Origin: Leclercia adecarboxylata
GTDB taxonomy: Bacteria; Pseudomonadota; Gammaproteobacteria; Enterobacterales; Enterobacteriaceae
Direction: 5' to 3'
DNA: 64,000 bases
NCBI GenBank assembly: GCA_002360945.1
Contig: DERO01000022.1
Location: 1-64,000, forward strand
Both the position numbers and the translations under genes were made by a program. Every line of letters begins with the position of its first letter. Positions within the stretch are counted from its first letter, which is position 1. Below are positions 52,781 to 62,001 of this stretch, one piece after another. A model generated the notes under the pieces. It saw nothing but the letters and a program-made list of their open reading frames with translations. It ran no database searches and had not been told where the DNA came from.

Positions 52781-53851
52781 ATGGCAGGTTTAAAATTACA
52801 GGCAGTCACTAAAAGCTGGGATGGCAAAACCCAGGTCATTCAGCCGCTCACGCTCGACGTGGCAGACGGGGAGTTCATCGTGATGGTCGGCCCGTCCGGC
52901 TGCGGCAAATCCACCCTGCTGCGCATGGTCGCCGGGCTGGAGCGCGTCACTTCGGGCGATATCTGGATTGACCGCCAGCGCGTTACCGAGATGGAGCCGA
53001 AAGATCGCGGCATCGCGATGGTGTTCCAGAACTACGCCCTCTACCCGCACATGAGCGTGGAGGAGAACATGGCCTGGGGACTGAAAATCCGCGGGATGGG
53101 CAAAAGCCATATCGACGAGCGCGTCAAAGAGGCGGCGCGCATTCTGGAGCTGGACGGCCTGTTAAAACGCCGACCGCGTGAACTCTCGGGCGGCCAGCGC
53201 CAGCGCGTGGCGATGGGTCGCGCCATCGTGCGCGATCCGGCGGTGTTCCTGTTTGACGAACCGCTCTCCAACCTCGACGCCAAGCTGCGCGTGCAGATGC
53301 GCCTTGAGCTGCAGCACCTGCACCGTCGACTGAAAACCACCTCTCTGTACGTCACCCACGATCAGGTGGAAGCCATGACCCTCGCCCAGCGGGTGATGGT
53401 GATGAACAAAGGCATTGCCGAGCAGATTGGCACCCCGGTGGAGGTGTATGAAAAGCCCGCCAGCCGCTTTGTGGCGAGCTTTATCGGCAGCCCGGCGATG
53501 AACCTGCTGGAGGGGCGCATCAGCACTGCGGGTACCCATTTTGAACTGGAGAGCGGCATGGCGCTGCCGATCAACTGGTTCTATCGCGGCTATGCCGGAC
53601 GCAAGATGACGCTGGGTATCCGCCCGGAACATATTGCGCTAAGCTCCCAGTCGGCAGGCGGGGTGCCGCTGGTAATGGACACCCTTGAGATGCTGGGTGC
53701 CGATAACCTGGCGCACGGACGCTGGGGCGAGCAGAAGCTGGTGGTGCGCATGTCGCATCAGGAGCGCCCGCAAGCGGGCAGCACGCTGTGGCTGCATCTG
53801 CCGGAAAATCATCTGCACTTATTTGATGGCGAAACAGGACAACGCGTATGA
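52781..53851 (+). CDS. ugpC: Glycerol-3-phosphate ABC ATPase UgpC
   Basis: MalK-type ATPase of 356 aa. Walker [10 protein letters not shown] (near residues 37-45), signature LSGGQRQRV, Walker [17 protein letters not shown], and a C-terminal regulatory domain (about 235-356). The ATG at 52781 (MAGLKLQAV) is the E. coli start; the longer frame lies inside ugpE. It overlaps ugpQ by 4 bp. Confidence 0.96.
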   Translation: MAGLKLQAVTKSWDGKTQVIQPLTLDVADGEFIVMVGPSGCGKSTLLRMVAGLERVTSGDIWIDRQRVTEMEPKDRGIAMVFQNYALYPHMSVEENMAWGLKIRGMGKSHIDERVKEAARILELDGLLKRRPRELSGGQRQRVAMGRAIVRDPAVFLFDEPLSNLDAKLRVQMRLELQHLHRRLKTTSLYVTHDQVEAMTLAQRVMVMNKGIAEQIGTPVEVYEKPASRFVASFIGSPAMNLLEGRISTAGTHFELESGMALPINWFYRGYAGRKMTLGIRPEHIALSSQSAGGVPLVMDTLEMLGADNLAHGRWGEQKLVVRMSHQERPQAGSTLWLHLPENHLHLFDGETGQRV

Positions 53852-54588
53852 GTTACTGGCCTTATCCCCACATCGTCGCCCACCGTGGCGGCGGTAAACT
53901 GGCACCCGAGAACACCCTGGCGGCGATTGACGTTGGTGCGCGCTACGGCCACACCATGATCGAATTCGACGCCAAGCTGTCGCAGGATGGCGAGATCTTT
54001 CTGCTGCACGATGACAACCTCGAGCGCACCAGCAACGGCTGGGGCGTGGCGGGCAACCTGCCGTGGCGCGATCTGCTGAAGGTCGATGCCGGAAGCTGGT
54101 TTGGCAAAGAGTTCAAAGGCGAGCCGCTGCCGCTGCTGGCCGGGGTGGCCGACCGCTGTCGGAAGCTAAGGATGATGGCCAATATCGAAATCAAACCGAC
54201 CACCGGCACCGGGCCGCTCACCGGCAAGGTGATTGCGCTGGCCGCGCGTGAGCTGTGGGAGGGGATGACCGCTCCGCTGCTGTCTTCCTTTGAGATCGAC
54301 GCGCTGGAAGCGGCGCAGACGGCGGCACCCGAGCTGCCGCGCGGTTTATTGCTGGATGAGTGGCGCGAAGACTGGCGCGAGCTGACCAGCCGGCTGGGCT
54401 GCGTGTCGATTCACCTCAACCATCGCCTGCTGGATGAGGCGCGGGTGAAAGCGATTAAGGCCGCCGGTTTGCATATCCTGGTCTATACCGTTAACCAGCC
54501 CCAGCGGGCAGCAGAGCTGCTGCGCTGGGGCGTGGATAGCATCTGTACCGATGCGATTGACCTGATCGGTCCGGACTTTCAGCCCTAA
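53848..54588 (+). CDS. ugpQ: Glycerophosphodiester phosphodiesterase UgpQ
   Basis: Cytoplasmic enzyme of 246 aa that splits glycerophosphodiesters brought in by the Ugp importer into glycerol-3-phosphate and alcohol. GDPD motifs: [12 protein letters not shown] (near residues 12-23), [23 protein letters not shown] (near 38-60) and MANIEIKP (near 110). Its stop overlaps the stop of yhhA on the other strand by 4 bp. Confidence 0.96.
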   Translation: MSYWPYPHIVAHRGGGKLAPENTLAAIDVGARYGHTMIEFDAKLSQDGEIFLLHDDNLERTSNGWGVAGNLPWRDLLKVDAGSWFGKEFKGEPLPLLAGVADRCRKLRMMANIEIKPTTGTGPLTGKVIALAARELWEGMTAPLLSSFEIDALEAAQTAAPELPRGLLLDEWREDWRELTSRLGCVSIHLNHRLLDEARVKAIKAAGLHILVYTVNQPQRAAELLRWGVDSICTDAIDLIGPDFQP

Positions 54589-54962
54589 GGGTTATTCAGC
54601 ATAGAGCCGTTCTGCTGCTGCGGCAGCATATGTTGCTGCTGCACGCCGCCCGACGACTCTACGCCGCTCAGCATCCCGCCGCTGGTGTTAGGCAGAACCT
54701 GCACCCCCGGCTGGCTCTGCTGAACCCGCAGGGTATTGTTGTTCATCTGCGTTTGCAGATGCTGCTGCTGAACGCGGGTCTGCGTCTGCAGTTGCTGATT
54801 GAGCATCCCTGTCTGCTGCTGCTGCTGGATCATCATCTGATTTTGCATCCGCTGCTGGCTGGGGTTTTCATAGCCCGGCTGGTTGGGGTTGTTCAGGGTG
54901 TTGATGGGCTGCGCAAGCACGGCAAACGGCAGTAACGCCGCAACAAGAATCAGTCGTTTCAT
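54585..54962 (-). CDS. yhhA: YhhA, Gln/Asn-rich exported protein (DUF2756)
   Basis: Small periplasmic protein of 125 aa with a signal peptide ([17 protein letters not shown]). The mature part is low-complexity, rich in Gln, Asn and Met ([16 protein letters not shown]), a feature of YhhA. No function is established. It converges on ugpQ and is divergent from ggt, as in E. coli. Start ATG 54962 with GGAGGGAG upstream. Confidence 0.92.
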   Translation of the reverse strand: MKRLILVAALLPFAVLAQPINTLNNPNQPGYENPSQQRMQNQMMIQQQQQTGMLNQQLQTQTRVQQQHLQTQMNNNTLRVQQSQPGVQVLPNTSGGMLSGVESSGGVQQQHMLPQQQNGSMLNNP

Positions 54963-55084
54963 TGTTACTCCCTCCTTCTGAGGCCTCCTTTAAGTTTACC
55001 TCGGATCCCGCACTACGATGATTTTTTAAGAGTTATGAACCAGGCTTAAGCGGGAGCATGAGTCCCTGTACCTGGAGAATAACA

Positions 55085-56830
55085 ATGATGAAACCAACGT
55101 TTTTACGCTGGGTAGCGATTGCTGCCCTGACGGCAGGCGGTACGTTTTGCGTGGCAGCGAATCCGCCTGCCGCGCCCCCGGTCTCCTACGGCGTGGAAGA
55201 AGATGTGTTCCATCCCGTGCGAGCGCAGAAGGGGATGGTCTCTTCGGTTGATGCCCTCGCCACCCAGGTCGGGGTGGATATCCTCAAGCAGGGCGGTAAT
55301 GCGGTGGATGCGGCGGTGGCGGTCGGCTATGCGCTGGCGGTGACGCACCCGCAGGCGGGTAACCTCGGCGGCGGCGGTTTTATGATGCTGCGTACCAAAG
55401 ATGGCACCACCACGGCAATCGACTTCCGTGAAATGGCACCCTCCCAGGCCACGCGCGACATGTTCCTCGACGACCAGGGCAACGCCGACAGTAAAAAATC
55501 CCTCACCTCCCATCTGGCGACCGGCACACCGGGTACGGTAGCGGGCTTCTCGCTGGCACTGGATAAGTACGGCACCCTGCCGCTGAACAAAGTGGTGCAG
55601 CCGGCCATCAAGCTGGCGCGCGACGGCTTTGAGGTCAACGACGCTCTGGCCGACGATCTGAAAACCTACGGCAGCGAAGTGATCCCCAACCATGAGAACA
55701 GTAAAGCGATCTTCTGGAAGGAGGGCGAGCCGCTGAAGAAGGGCGACAAGCTGGTGCAGACCAACCTCGCCAAAAGTCTGGAGATGATTGCCGAAAATGG
55801 CCCGGACGCCTTCTATAAAGGGGTGATTGCCGACCAGATTGCCGAAGAGATGAGCAAGAACGGCGGGCTGATCACCAAAGCCGATCTCGCGGAGTACAAA
55901 GCCGTGGAGCGCTCGCCGATTAGCGGCGACTATCGCGGGTATCAGGTCTACTCCATGCCGCCGCCGTCCTCGGGCGGGATCCACATCGTGCAGATCCTCA
56001 ACATCCTCGAAAACTTCGATATGCATAAATTTGGTTTCGGCAGCGCGGATACCCTGCAGGTGATGGCCGAGGCGGAGAAATATGCCTACGCCGACCGTTC
56101 GGAGTATCTGGGCGACCCGGACTTCGTCAAGGTGCCGTGGCAGGCGCTGACCAATAAAGCCTATGCCAAGACCCTGGCCGATCAGATCGATATCAACAAA
56201 GCCAAACCCTCGAGCGAGATCCGTCCGGGCAAACTGGAACCGTACGAGAGCAACCAGACTACCCACTTCTCGGTGGTGGATAAAGACGGTAACGCGGTGG
56301 CGGTGACCTACACGCTGAATACCACTTTCGGCACCGGGATCGTGGCGGGCAACAGCGGCATTCTGCTCAACAACGAGATGGATGACTTCTCCGCCAAGCC
56401 GGGCGTGCCGAACGTCTACGGGCTGGTGGGCGGGGATGCCAACGCCGTAGGGCCGAAGAAGCGTCCCCTGTCGTCGATGTCACCGACCATCGTGGTGAAA
56501 GACGGCAAAACCTGGCTGGTGACCGGCAGTCCTGGCGGCAGCCGCATTATCACCACCGTGCTACAGATGGTGGTCAACAGCATCGATTACGGGATGAACG
56601 TGGCAGAGGCCACCAACGCCCCGCGCTTCCATCACCAGTGGCTGCCGGATGAGCTGCGGGTGGAGAAGGGCTTTAGCCCGGATACGCTGAAGCTGCTTGA
56701 GCAACGCGGGCAAAAAGTGGCAGTGAAAGAGGCGATGGGCAGCACCCAGAGCATTATGGTCGGGCCGGATGGCGCGCTGTATGGCGCATCGGATCCGCGC
56801 ACGCCAGGGGATTTAACGGCGGGGTATTAA
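55085..56830 (+). CDS. ggt: Gamma-glutamyltranspeptidase
   Basis: Periplasmic enzyme that hydrolyses glutathione and other gamma-glutamyl compounds or transfers the glutamyl group. 581 aa with a signal peptide (KPTFLRWVAIAALTAGG, cleaved near residue 25). The precursor cleaves itself ahead of the catalytic Thr in NQTTHFSVVDKDG (near residue 390), giving large and small subunits; GSPGGSRIITT lines the oxyanion site. The ATG at 55085 lies 7 bases after GGAG and matches the E. coli start. Confidence 0.97.
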   Translation: MMKPTFLRWVAIAALTAGGTFCVAANPPAAPPVSYGVEEDVFHPVRAQKGMVSSVDALATQVGVDILKQGGNAVDAAVAVGYALAVTHPQAGNLGGGGFMMLRTKDGTTTAIDFREMAPSQATRDMFLDDQGNADSKKSLTSHLATGTPGTVAGFSLALDKYGTLPLNKVVQPAIKLARDGFEVNDALADDLKTYGSEVIPNHENSKAIFWKEGEPLKKGDKLVQTNLAKSLEMIAENGPDAFYKGVIADQIAEEMSKNGGLITKADLAEYKAVERSPISGDYRGYQVYSMPPPSSGGIHIVQILNILENFDMHKFGFGSADTLQVMAEAEKYAYADRSEYLGDPDFVKVPWQALTNKAYAKTLADQIDINKAKPSSEIRPGKLEPYESNQTTHFSVVDKDGNAVAVTYTLNTTFGTGIVAGNSGILLNNEMDDFSAKPGVPNVYGLVGGDANAVGPKKRPLSSMSPTIVVKDGKTWLVTGSPGGSRIITTVLQMVVNSIDYGMNVAEATNAPRFHHQWLPDELRVEKGFSPDTLKLLEQRGQKVAVKEAMGSTQSIMVGPDGALYGASDPRTPGDLTAGY

Positions 56831-56837
56831 ATCTTTT

Positions 56838-56860
56838 ACCTCTCCCCAATGGGGAGAGGT
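56838..56860. other. Hairpin between the convergent ggt and yhhY genes
   Basis: Perfect 10-bp stem ACCTCTCCCC-aat-GGGGAGAGGT. It resembles a short form of the dispersed repeat hairpin. No T tract, so termination is uncertain. Confidence 0.6.
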
Positions 56861-56868
56861 ATCCATGC

Positions 56869-57357
56869 TTACTTCATCCGCGCCATAAAGTGCGCATCCA
56901 CAAACTCGCCGTTACGCAGGGCGAACTTCTTCCCGGTGCCTTCCACCACAAAGCCGTATTTACGATACAGGGCGATGGCGGAAGCATTGTCGACAAACAC
57001 CGTCAGCTCAATGCGTTCGATGCGCAGCCAGTTGTCGCACAGGTTGATCATCTCGCGCATTAACGCGCTGCCTGCGCCGTGGCCCTGCACCGCAGCTGAA
57101 ACACCGATCCCGAACGTCGCCACATGACTGCGGCGTGGATTTTCCATCACGTCCAGCACCAGATGACCGATAACCTGTCCGTCCAGGCAGGCCACCAACT
57201 GGCGTCTGCCGGGTTTTTGCGCGACACGTTCCTTCCACATGTCCATCGAAGGGTGAGGAAGTTGTAGAGTATCGTGATACACCCCTGGATGGGCGTTAAT
57301 CAGGCGTAAAGCTTCGGCATCGGCGGCTTCAACGTGGCGTATCACTATCTCACTCAT
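56869..57357 (-). CDS. yhhY: YhhY, L-amino acid N-acetyltransferase
   Basis: GNAT-family acetyltransferase of 162 aa; the E. coli protein (AaaT) acetylates Phe and Met and confers resistance to amino acid toxicity. The acetyl-CoA site is the region GIGVSAAVQGHGAGSALM (near residues 84-101). The tail YGFVVEGTGKKFALRNGEFVDA is typical. Start ATG 57357. Confidence 0.92.
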   Translation of the reverse strand: MSEIVIRHVEAADAEALRLINAHPGVYHDTLQLPHPSMDMWKERVAQKPGRRQLVACLDGQVIGHLVLDVMENPRRSHVATFGIGVSAAVQGHGAGSALMREMINLCDNWLRIERIELTVFVDNASAIALYRKYGFVVEGTGKKFALRNGEFVDAHFMARMK

Positions 57358-57442
57358 TCCTTCTTCCTCAGTCAGTTAGGTTCCCTTTCAACATCCATGA
57401 GTTTGAAATGTGAGTCAACCAGCATTTTTTGCAAAAAATGAG

Positions 57443-57478
57443 TGGACAAGTGCGAATGAGAATGATTATTATTGTCCT
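57443..57478 (+). promoter_or_regulatory. ryhB promoter with Fur box
   Basis: -35 TGGACA (57443-57448), 18-bp spacer, -10 TATTAT (57467-57472). AATGAGAATGATTATTATT (57455-57473) is a Fur box covering the -10, so iron-bound Fur should block the promoter. Confidence 0.85.
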
Positions 57479-57572
57479 GCATTCAGGAAGACCTCTACGG
57501 AAACCTGAAAGCACGACATTGCTCACATTGCTTCCAGTATTATTTTAGCCAGCTTATCGCTGGCTTTTTTTT
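57479..57572 (+). ncRNA. ryhB: Small RNA RyhB
   Basis: Iron-starvation regulator RNA of about 90 nt that pairs with mRNAs of iron-using proteins through Hfq. The 5' part (TCAGGAAGACC...GAACCTGAAAGC type) and the core GCACGACATTGCTCACATTGCTTCCAGTATTA match E. coli RyhB closely; the core is the target-pairing region. The 3' end is a terminator: AGCCAGC-ttatc-GCTGGCT followed by eight T. It keeps its usual place between yhhY and yhhX, now with a bactofilin gene inserted behind it. The first few bases and the loop differ from E. coli. Confidence 0.95.
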
Positions 57573-57574
57573 GC

Positions 57575-58225
57575 CTAAAGCTTTTGCAGCGGCACGAGAT
57601 CGAGCGGGTCGGGCGTGCTCTCTTTCATCAGGCCCACCACGTTGGTCTTTTCCGCGACAGCCGGTAGCACCTCCGCCTGGCCGGAGAACAGGCCGCCTTT
57701 TTTAACCGCCAGAGTGCGATAGGCAAGGGTTCCCGTCACCTGGCCATTCTCGCAAATTTCAATCACCTCGCTGCTGCACTGGCCGAGCACCTTGCCATCA
57801 ACGATCAGCTCCCGGCAGGTGATATTCCCCTCCACCTGACCCCCACGCATGATCTTGATCAGGCTCTCTCTGGAGTCGATATTGCCGATTAGCGTCCCGT
57901 GAACGTAGACGTGACCGCCGGAAACGACGTTGCCTTCGAAGCGCACATCGCTGGCGATAACGGTAGTGCCGTGTTTCTCCGTGGCGGTGGGCTCTTTTTC
58001 AATCACCGGTACCGGGGGAAGGATGATTTCTGGCTTGCCAGCCTCGGGGGTTTTACTCTTTTTAAACATGATCTTGACCTGATTAAGTAAAAGGGAGATG
58101 CCAAAGCTCAGCAGGGACACTGCAGCGAACAGCCACGTCAGGAAGGGGGCGCCTGAGCACCAGGCAACCAGGGCGAGCAGCCAGAAGAGAAGGGCGCTAT
58201 TTAACGCGAGATATTTTCTGTCCAT
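57575..58225 (-). CDS. Bactofilin family (polymer-forming cytoskeletal) protein
   Basis: Protein of 216 aa with two N-terminal membrane helices (about residues 8-25 and 29-48), a linker, and a beta-helical bactofilin domain (about 88-185) showing repeated short beta-turn units such as VRFEGNVVSGGHVYVHGTLIGNIDS and GGQVEGNITCRELIVDGKVLG. Bactofilins polymerise without nucleotide and shape cell-wall or stalk structures. Membrane-anchored forms occur in enterobacteria without known function. Its stop is 3 bp from the end of the ryhB T tract on the opposite strand. Not found between ryhB and yhhX in E. coli K-12. Confidence 0.85.
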   Translation of the reverse strand: MDRKYLALNSALLFWLLALVAWCSGAPFLTWLFAAVSLLSFGISLLLNQVKIMFKKSKTPEAGKPEIILPPVPVIEKEPTATEKHGTTVIASDVRFEGNVVSGGHVYVHGTLIGNIDSRESLIKIMRGGQVEGNITCRELIVDGKVLGQCSSEVIEICENGQVTGTLAYRTLAVKKGGLFSGQAEVLPAVAEKTNVVGLMKESTPDPLDLVPLQKL

Positions 58226-58289
58226 AGAAAATGAGCGCGACTCCTTTCGCGGGCATGGGGTTTTGGCCGTCCCCTTATCCTGGTAATTT

Positions 58290-58313
58290 CGGTCAGGATC
58301 AAGGTCCTGACCG
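58290..58313. other. Palindrome in the bactofilin/yhhX divergent region
   Basis: Perfect 9-bp arms CGGTCAGGA / TCCTGACCG around 6 bases, between the two divergent starts. Could be an operator or the base of an RNA hairpin. Confidence 0.45.
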
Positions 58314-58398
58314 CCATTTTAGGAATCGTTATAGAAATATATTTCGCCGCCAGGTTGCGCTATGGTTGAAAGCAGAGACCTAAGCCAGGAAAACCACT

Positions 58399-59436
58399 AT
58401 GACACTACACTGCGCATTTATTGGATTTGGCAAAAGCACCACCCGCTATCACCTTCCGTATGTTCTTACCCGTAAAGCCAGCTGGCATGTGGCGCATATC
58501 TACCGCCGCCACCCGAAACCGGAAGAGCAGTCCCCCCAGTACTCCCATATTCACTTCACCAGCGATCTCGATGAGGTGCTGAACGACCCCGAGGTTAAGC
58601 TGGTGATCGTCTGTACCCACGCCGACAGCCATTTTGAGTACGCGAAACGCGCTCTGGAAGCCGGTAAAAACGTGCTGGTCGAAAAACCCTTCACCCCGAC
58701 GATGGCCGAAGCGAAAGCGCTGTTCGAACTCGCCCGCAGCAAAGGGCTGACCGTAAGCCCGTATCAGAACCGTCGCTTTGACACCTGCTTCCTGACCGCG
58801 AAACAGGCGATTGAGAGCGGCAAGCTGGGCGAGATCGTCGAGTTCGAAAGCCACTTCGATTACTACCGTCCGGTGGCGGAGACCAAACCCGGCCTGCCGC
58901 AGGATGGCTCCTTCTATGGCCTCGGCGTGCACACCATGGATCAGGTCATCAGCCTGTTTGGCCGTCCGGACCATGTCGCCTACGACATCCGCAGCCTGCG
59001 CAATAAAGCCAACCCGGACGATACCTTCGAAGCCCAGTTGTTCTACGGCGACCTGAAAGCGATCGTCAAAACCAGCCATCTGGTGAAGATCGACTACCCG
59101 AAATTCATCGTCCATGGCACCAAAGGCTCGTTTATCAAGTACGGCATCGACCAGCAGGAGACCAGCCTGAAGGCCAACATTATGCCGGGCGAACCGGGGT
59201 TTGCGGCGGATGAGTCCGTGGGCGTGCTGGAGTACGTTAACGACGCGGGCGTGACGGTGAAAGAGGAGATCAAACCGGGCACCGGCGACTACGGTCAGGT
59301 CTACGATGCGCTCTATGAGACGCTCACAAAAGGTACCCCTAATTACGTCAAGGAAATTGAAGTGATGACCAACCTGGAAATCCTTGAACGGGCCTTTGAG
59401 CAGGCGTCACCTGCCACGGTAACCCTTGCCAAATAA
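58399..59436 (+). CDS. yhhX: YhhX, Gfo/Idh/MocA-family oxidoreductase
   Basis: NAD(P)-dependent oxidoreductase of 345 aa. N-terminal Rossmann domain (about 1-120) with GFGKSTTRYHLPYVL and the conserved VEKPFTPT (near residues 95-102), then the Gfo/Idh C-terminal domain with GLGVHTMDQ (catalytic His, near 175-183). The substrate is unknown. In E. coli it lies next to ryhB and is read downstream of it. Confidence 0.93.
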   Translation: MTLHCAFIGFGKSTTRYHLPYVLTRKASWHVAHIYRRHPKPEEQSPQYSHIHFTSDLDEVLNDPEVKLVIVCTHADSHFEYAKRALEAGKNVLVEKPFTPTMAEAKALFELARSKGLTVSPYQNRRFDTCFLTAKQAIESGKLGEIVEFESHFDYYRPVAETKPGLPQDGSFYGLGVHTMDQVISLFGRPDHVAYDIRSLRNKANPDDTFEAQLFYGDLKAIVKTSHLVKIDYPKFIVHGTKGSFIKYGIDQQETSLKANIMPGEPGFAADESVGVLEYVNDAGVTVKEEIKPGTGDYGQVYDALYETLTKGTPNYVKEIEVMTNLEILERAFEQASPATVTLAK

Positions 59437-59444
59437 GCCTGAAC

Positions 59445-59485
59445 GACTCCTCTGTACTTGTTCAGATATTTTGAACAGAGGAGTC
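59445..59485 (+). other. Hairpin between yhhX and yhhW
   Basis: Perfect 11-bp arms GACTCCTCTGT (59445-59455) and ACAGAGGAGTC (59475-59485), with an inner TGTTCA/TGAACA pair, then AATTTTC. It could be a weak yhhX terminator or an operator for yhhW. Confidence 0.55.
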
Positions 59486-59559
59486 AATTTTCACCCTCTA
59501 TGATCCCAGGTCGATTGCGTCCACACTTACTCCATCGAAACGAACTGAGGGTAAAAACA

Positions 59560-60255
59560 ATGATCTTCTTACGCAAAGCAAACGACCGCGGTCACGCAAA
59601 TCATGGTTGGCTGGACTCATGGCACAGCTTCTCGTTTGCCGATTATTATGACCCGAACTTTATGGGTTTCTCGGCACTGCGCGTCATTAACGACGACGTG
59701 ATCGATGCCGGGCAGGGCTTTGGTACCCACCCGCACAAAGACATGGAAATCCTGACCTACGTGCTGGACGGTGCCGTTGAGCATCAGGACAGCATGGGTA
59801 ATAAAGAGCAGGTGCCGGCAGGCGAGTTCCAGATTATGAGTGCGGGTACCGGGGTGCGTCACTCCGAATACAACCCAAGCAAAACTGACCGCCTGCGTCT
59901 GTACCAGATCTGGATCATTCCGGAAGCCAAAGGCATCACCCCGCGCTACGAGCAGCGTCGCTTTGACGCCGAGCAGGGAAAACAGCTGGTTCTGTCTCCG
60001 GATGCCCGTGACGGCTCGCTGAAAGTGCATCAGGACATGGAGCTGTACCGCTGGGCGCTGGCGAAAGACGAGCAGTCTGTGCACCAGATCGCCGCGAACC
60101 GCAAAGTGTGGATCCAGGTGGTCAAAGGCGAAGTGACCATCAACGGCACCAAAGCGACCACCAGCGATGGTCTGGCCATCTGGGACGAGCAGGCGATCTC
60201 CGTGCATGCCGACAGCGCCGCTGAAATTCTGCTGTTCGACCTGCCGCCGGTCTAA
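59560..60255 (+). CDS. yhhW: YhhW, pirin-family quercetin 2,3-dioxygenase
   Basis: Two-barrel cupin protein of 231 aa; the E. coli enzyme oxidises quercetin in vitro. The metal ligands lie in GFGTHPHKDMEILTYVLDGAVEHQDSMGN (near residues 52-80: His-His...His, Glu). I chose the ATG at 59560 (MIFLRKANDRGHANHGW) with a CTGAGGG ribosome site; a longer frame of 34 residues is not supported. Physiological substrate unknown. It precedes gntR. Confidence 0.93.
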   Translation: MIFLRKANDRGHANHGWLDSWHSFSFADYYDPNFMGFSALRVINDDVIDAGQGFGTHPHKDMEILTYVLDGAVEHQDSMGNKEQVPAGEFQIMSAGTGVRHSEYNPSKTDRLRLYQIWIIPEAKGITPRYEQRRFDAEQGKQLVLSPDARDGSLKVHQDMELYRWALAKDEQSVHQIAANRKVWIQVVKGEVTINGTKATTSDGLAIWDEQAISVHADSAAEILLFDLPPV

Positions 60256-60263
60256 ATAAATAA

Positions 60264-60294
60264 CCAGCCTTCCCCATTGCCAGGGGAAGGTTGG
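60264..60294 (+). terminator. yhhW terminator-like hairpin
   Basis: Stem CCAGCCTTCCCC / GGGGAAGGTTGG with a 7-nt loop, followed by CCTTTG. The T tract is weak. Confidence 0.6.
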
Positions 60295-60348
60295 CCTTTG
60301 TCCGTGATAAACTGAGGGAATCTATCACTACCGGTTTCTCTCAGGACG

Positions 60349-61344
60349 ATGAAAAAGAAAAGACCCGTACTTCAGGATGTAGCCGATCGCGTCGGTGTGA
60401 CTAAAATGACGGTCAGCCGTTTCTTACGTAACCCGGAACAGGTTTCCGTGGCGTTACGTGGCAAGATTGCCGCTGCTCTCGATGAACTGGGTTATATCCC
60501 CAACCGCGCCCCCGATATTCTCTCCAATGCGACCAGCCGCGCGGTCGGCGTCCTGCTTCCCTCCTTAACCAACCAGGTCTTCGCGGAAGTGCTCCGCGGC
60601 ATCGAAAGCGTCACCGACGCCTTTGGCTATCAGACCATGCTCGCTCACTACGGCTACAAACCGGAACTGGAAGAGGAACGTCTGGAGTCGATGCTCTCCT
60701 GGAACATTGACGGCCTGATCCTGACCGAACGCACCCACACCGCACGCACGCTGAAAATGATCGAAGTGGCGGGCATTCCGGTGGTCGAGCTGATGGACAG
60801 CCAGTCGCCGTGCCTCGACATCGCCGTCGGGTTCGATAACTTCGAAGCCGCCCGCCAGATGACGGCGGCGATCATCGCCCGCGGCCACCGTCATGTCGCC
60901 TATCTTGGCGCACGTCTGGATGAACGTACTATCATCAAACAGAAGGGATACGAGCAGGCGATGCTCGACGCCAACTTAACGCCCTACAGCGTGATGGTCG
61001 AGCAGTCCTCCTCCTACACCTCCGGCATTGAGCTGATGCGCCAGGCCCGTCGCGAGTATCCGCAGCTTGATGGCATCTTCTGTACCAACGATGACCTCGC
61101 GGTAGGCGCCGCCTTTGAATGCCAGCGTCTGGGGCTTTCTATCCCGGGTGACATGGCGATTGCCGGTTTCCACGGTCACGACATCGGTCAGGTCATGGAG
61201 CCGCGTCTGGCGAGCGTCCTGACTCCGCGTGAGCGCATGGGCCGTATCGGTGCGGAACGCCTGCTGGCGCGCATTCGTGGCGAAACGGTGACGCCTAAAA
61301 TGTTAGATTTAGGTTTCACGCTGTCACCAGGTGGATCTATTTAG
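60349..61344 (+). CDS. gntR: Gluconate operon repressor GntR
   Basis: LacI-family repressor of 331 aa. The helix-turn-helix is VADRVGVTKMTVSRFLRNPEQVS (near residues 10-32), followed by the hinge and a sugar-binding-type effector domain. It represses gntKU and related genes; gluconate relieves this. Operators matching its site lie 80-107 bp past its stop, ahead of gntK. Start ATG 60349. Confidence 0.96.
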   Translation: MKKKRPVLQDVADRVGVTKMTVSRFLRNPEQVSVALRGKIAAALDELGYIPNRAPDILSNATSRAVGVLLPSLTNQVFAEVLRGIESVTDAFGYQTMLAHYGYKPELEEERLESMLSWNIDGLILTERTHTARTLKMIEVAGIPVVELMDSQSPCLDIAVGFDNFEAARQMTAAIIARGHRHVAYLGARLDERTIIKQKGYEQAMLDANLTPYSVMVEQSSSYTSGIELMRQARREYPQLDGIFCTNDDLAVGAAFECQRLGLSIPGDMAIAGFHGHDIGQVMEPRLASVLTPRERMGRIGAERLLARIRGETVTPKMLDLGFTLSPGGSI

Positions 61345-61353
61345 CGTGACAAG

Positions 61354-61369
61354 TTTGAACTAGCTCACA
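61354..61369 (+). promoter_or_regulatory. CRP-like site upstream of gntK
   Basis: TTTGA-N6-TCACA, one base off the CRP half-site pattern TGTGA-N6-TCACA, in the gap before gntK. The gnt genes are under catabolite control in E. coli. Confidence 0.6.
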
Positions 61370-61423
61370 CTTATTCACTTCGCACACGTTTGGATATTGC
61401 TTCTCGTCAGCCCCGGCAGGACA

Positions 61424-61451
61424 ATGTTACCGATAACTGTTACCCGTAACA
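61424..61451 (+). promoter_or_regulatory. Two overlapping GntR operators ahead of gntK
   Basis: ATGTTACCGATAACTG (61424-61439) and TGTTACCCGTAACA (61438-61451), both of the ATGTTACC/GGTAACAT type bound by GntR. Confidence 0.8.
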
Positions 61452-61470
61452 ATCGACTGAGGGACATACT

Positions 61471-61998
61471 TTGAGCACCACAAATCCAGATCACCACGTT
61501 TATGTCCTGATGGGCGTTTCCGGTAGCGGTAAATCCGCCGTTGCCAGCGAAGTGGCGCATCAAATTCATGCCGCGTTTCTTGATGGTGACTTTCTCCATC
61601 CGCGCAGCAACATCACCAAGATGGCCTCTGGCGAGCCGCTGAACGACGACGATCGTAAGCCGTGGCTGCAGGCGCTGAACGATGCCGCCTTTGCCATGCA
61701 GCGCACCAACAAAGTGTCGCTGATCGTCTGCTCCGCGCTGAAAAAGACTTACCGTGACCAGCTGCGCGAAGGTAACGCTAATCTCTCCTTTATCTACCTG
61801 AAGGGCGATTTCGACGTGATCGAAAGCCGTCTGAAGGCGCGTAAAGGGCACTTCTTCAAAACCCAGATGCTGGTCACGCAGTTCGAAACCCTGCAGGAAC
61901 CGGGTGCAGATGAAAGCGATGTGCTGGTCGTGGATATCGATCAGCCGCTGGACGGTGTTGTTGCCAGCACCATTGAGGTCATTAACAAAAGGCAGTAA
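61471..61998 (+). CDS. gntK: Gluconokinase GntK
   Basis: Phosphorylates D-gluconate with ATP to 6-phosphogluconate, feeding the Entner-Doudoroff and pentose phosphate routes. 175 aa with the P-loop GVSGSGKSA (near residues 16-24) and the thermoresistant-type motif DGDFLHP. The start codon is TTG at 61471 (GAGGGACATAC ahead of it). It lies 3 bp before gntU. Confidence 0.96.
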   Translation: MSTTNPDHHVYVLMGVSGSGKSAVASEVAHQIHAAFLDGDFLHPRSNITKMASGEPLNDDDRKPWLQALNDAAFAMQRTNKVSLIVCSALKKTYRDQLREGNANLSFIYLKGDFDVIESRLKARKGHFFKTQMLVTQFETLQEPGADESDVLVVDIDQPLDGVVASTIEVINKRQ

Positions 61999-62001
61999 GT
62001 T

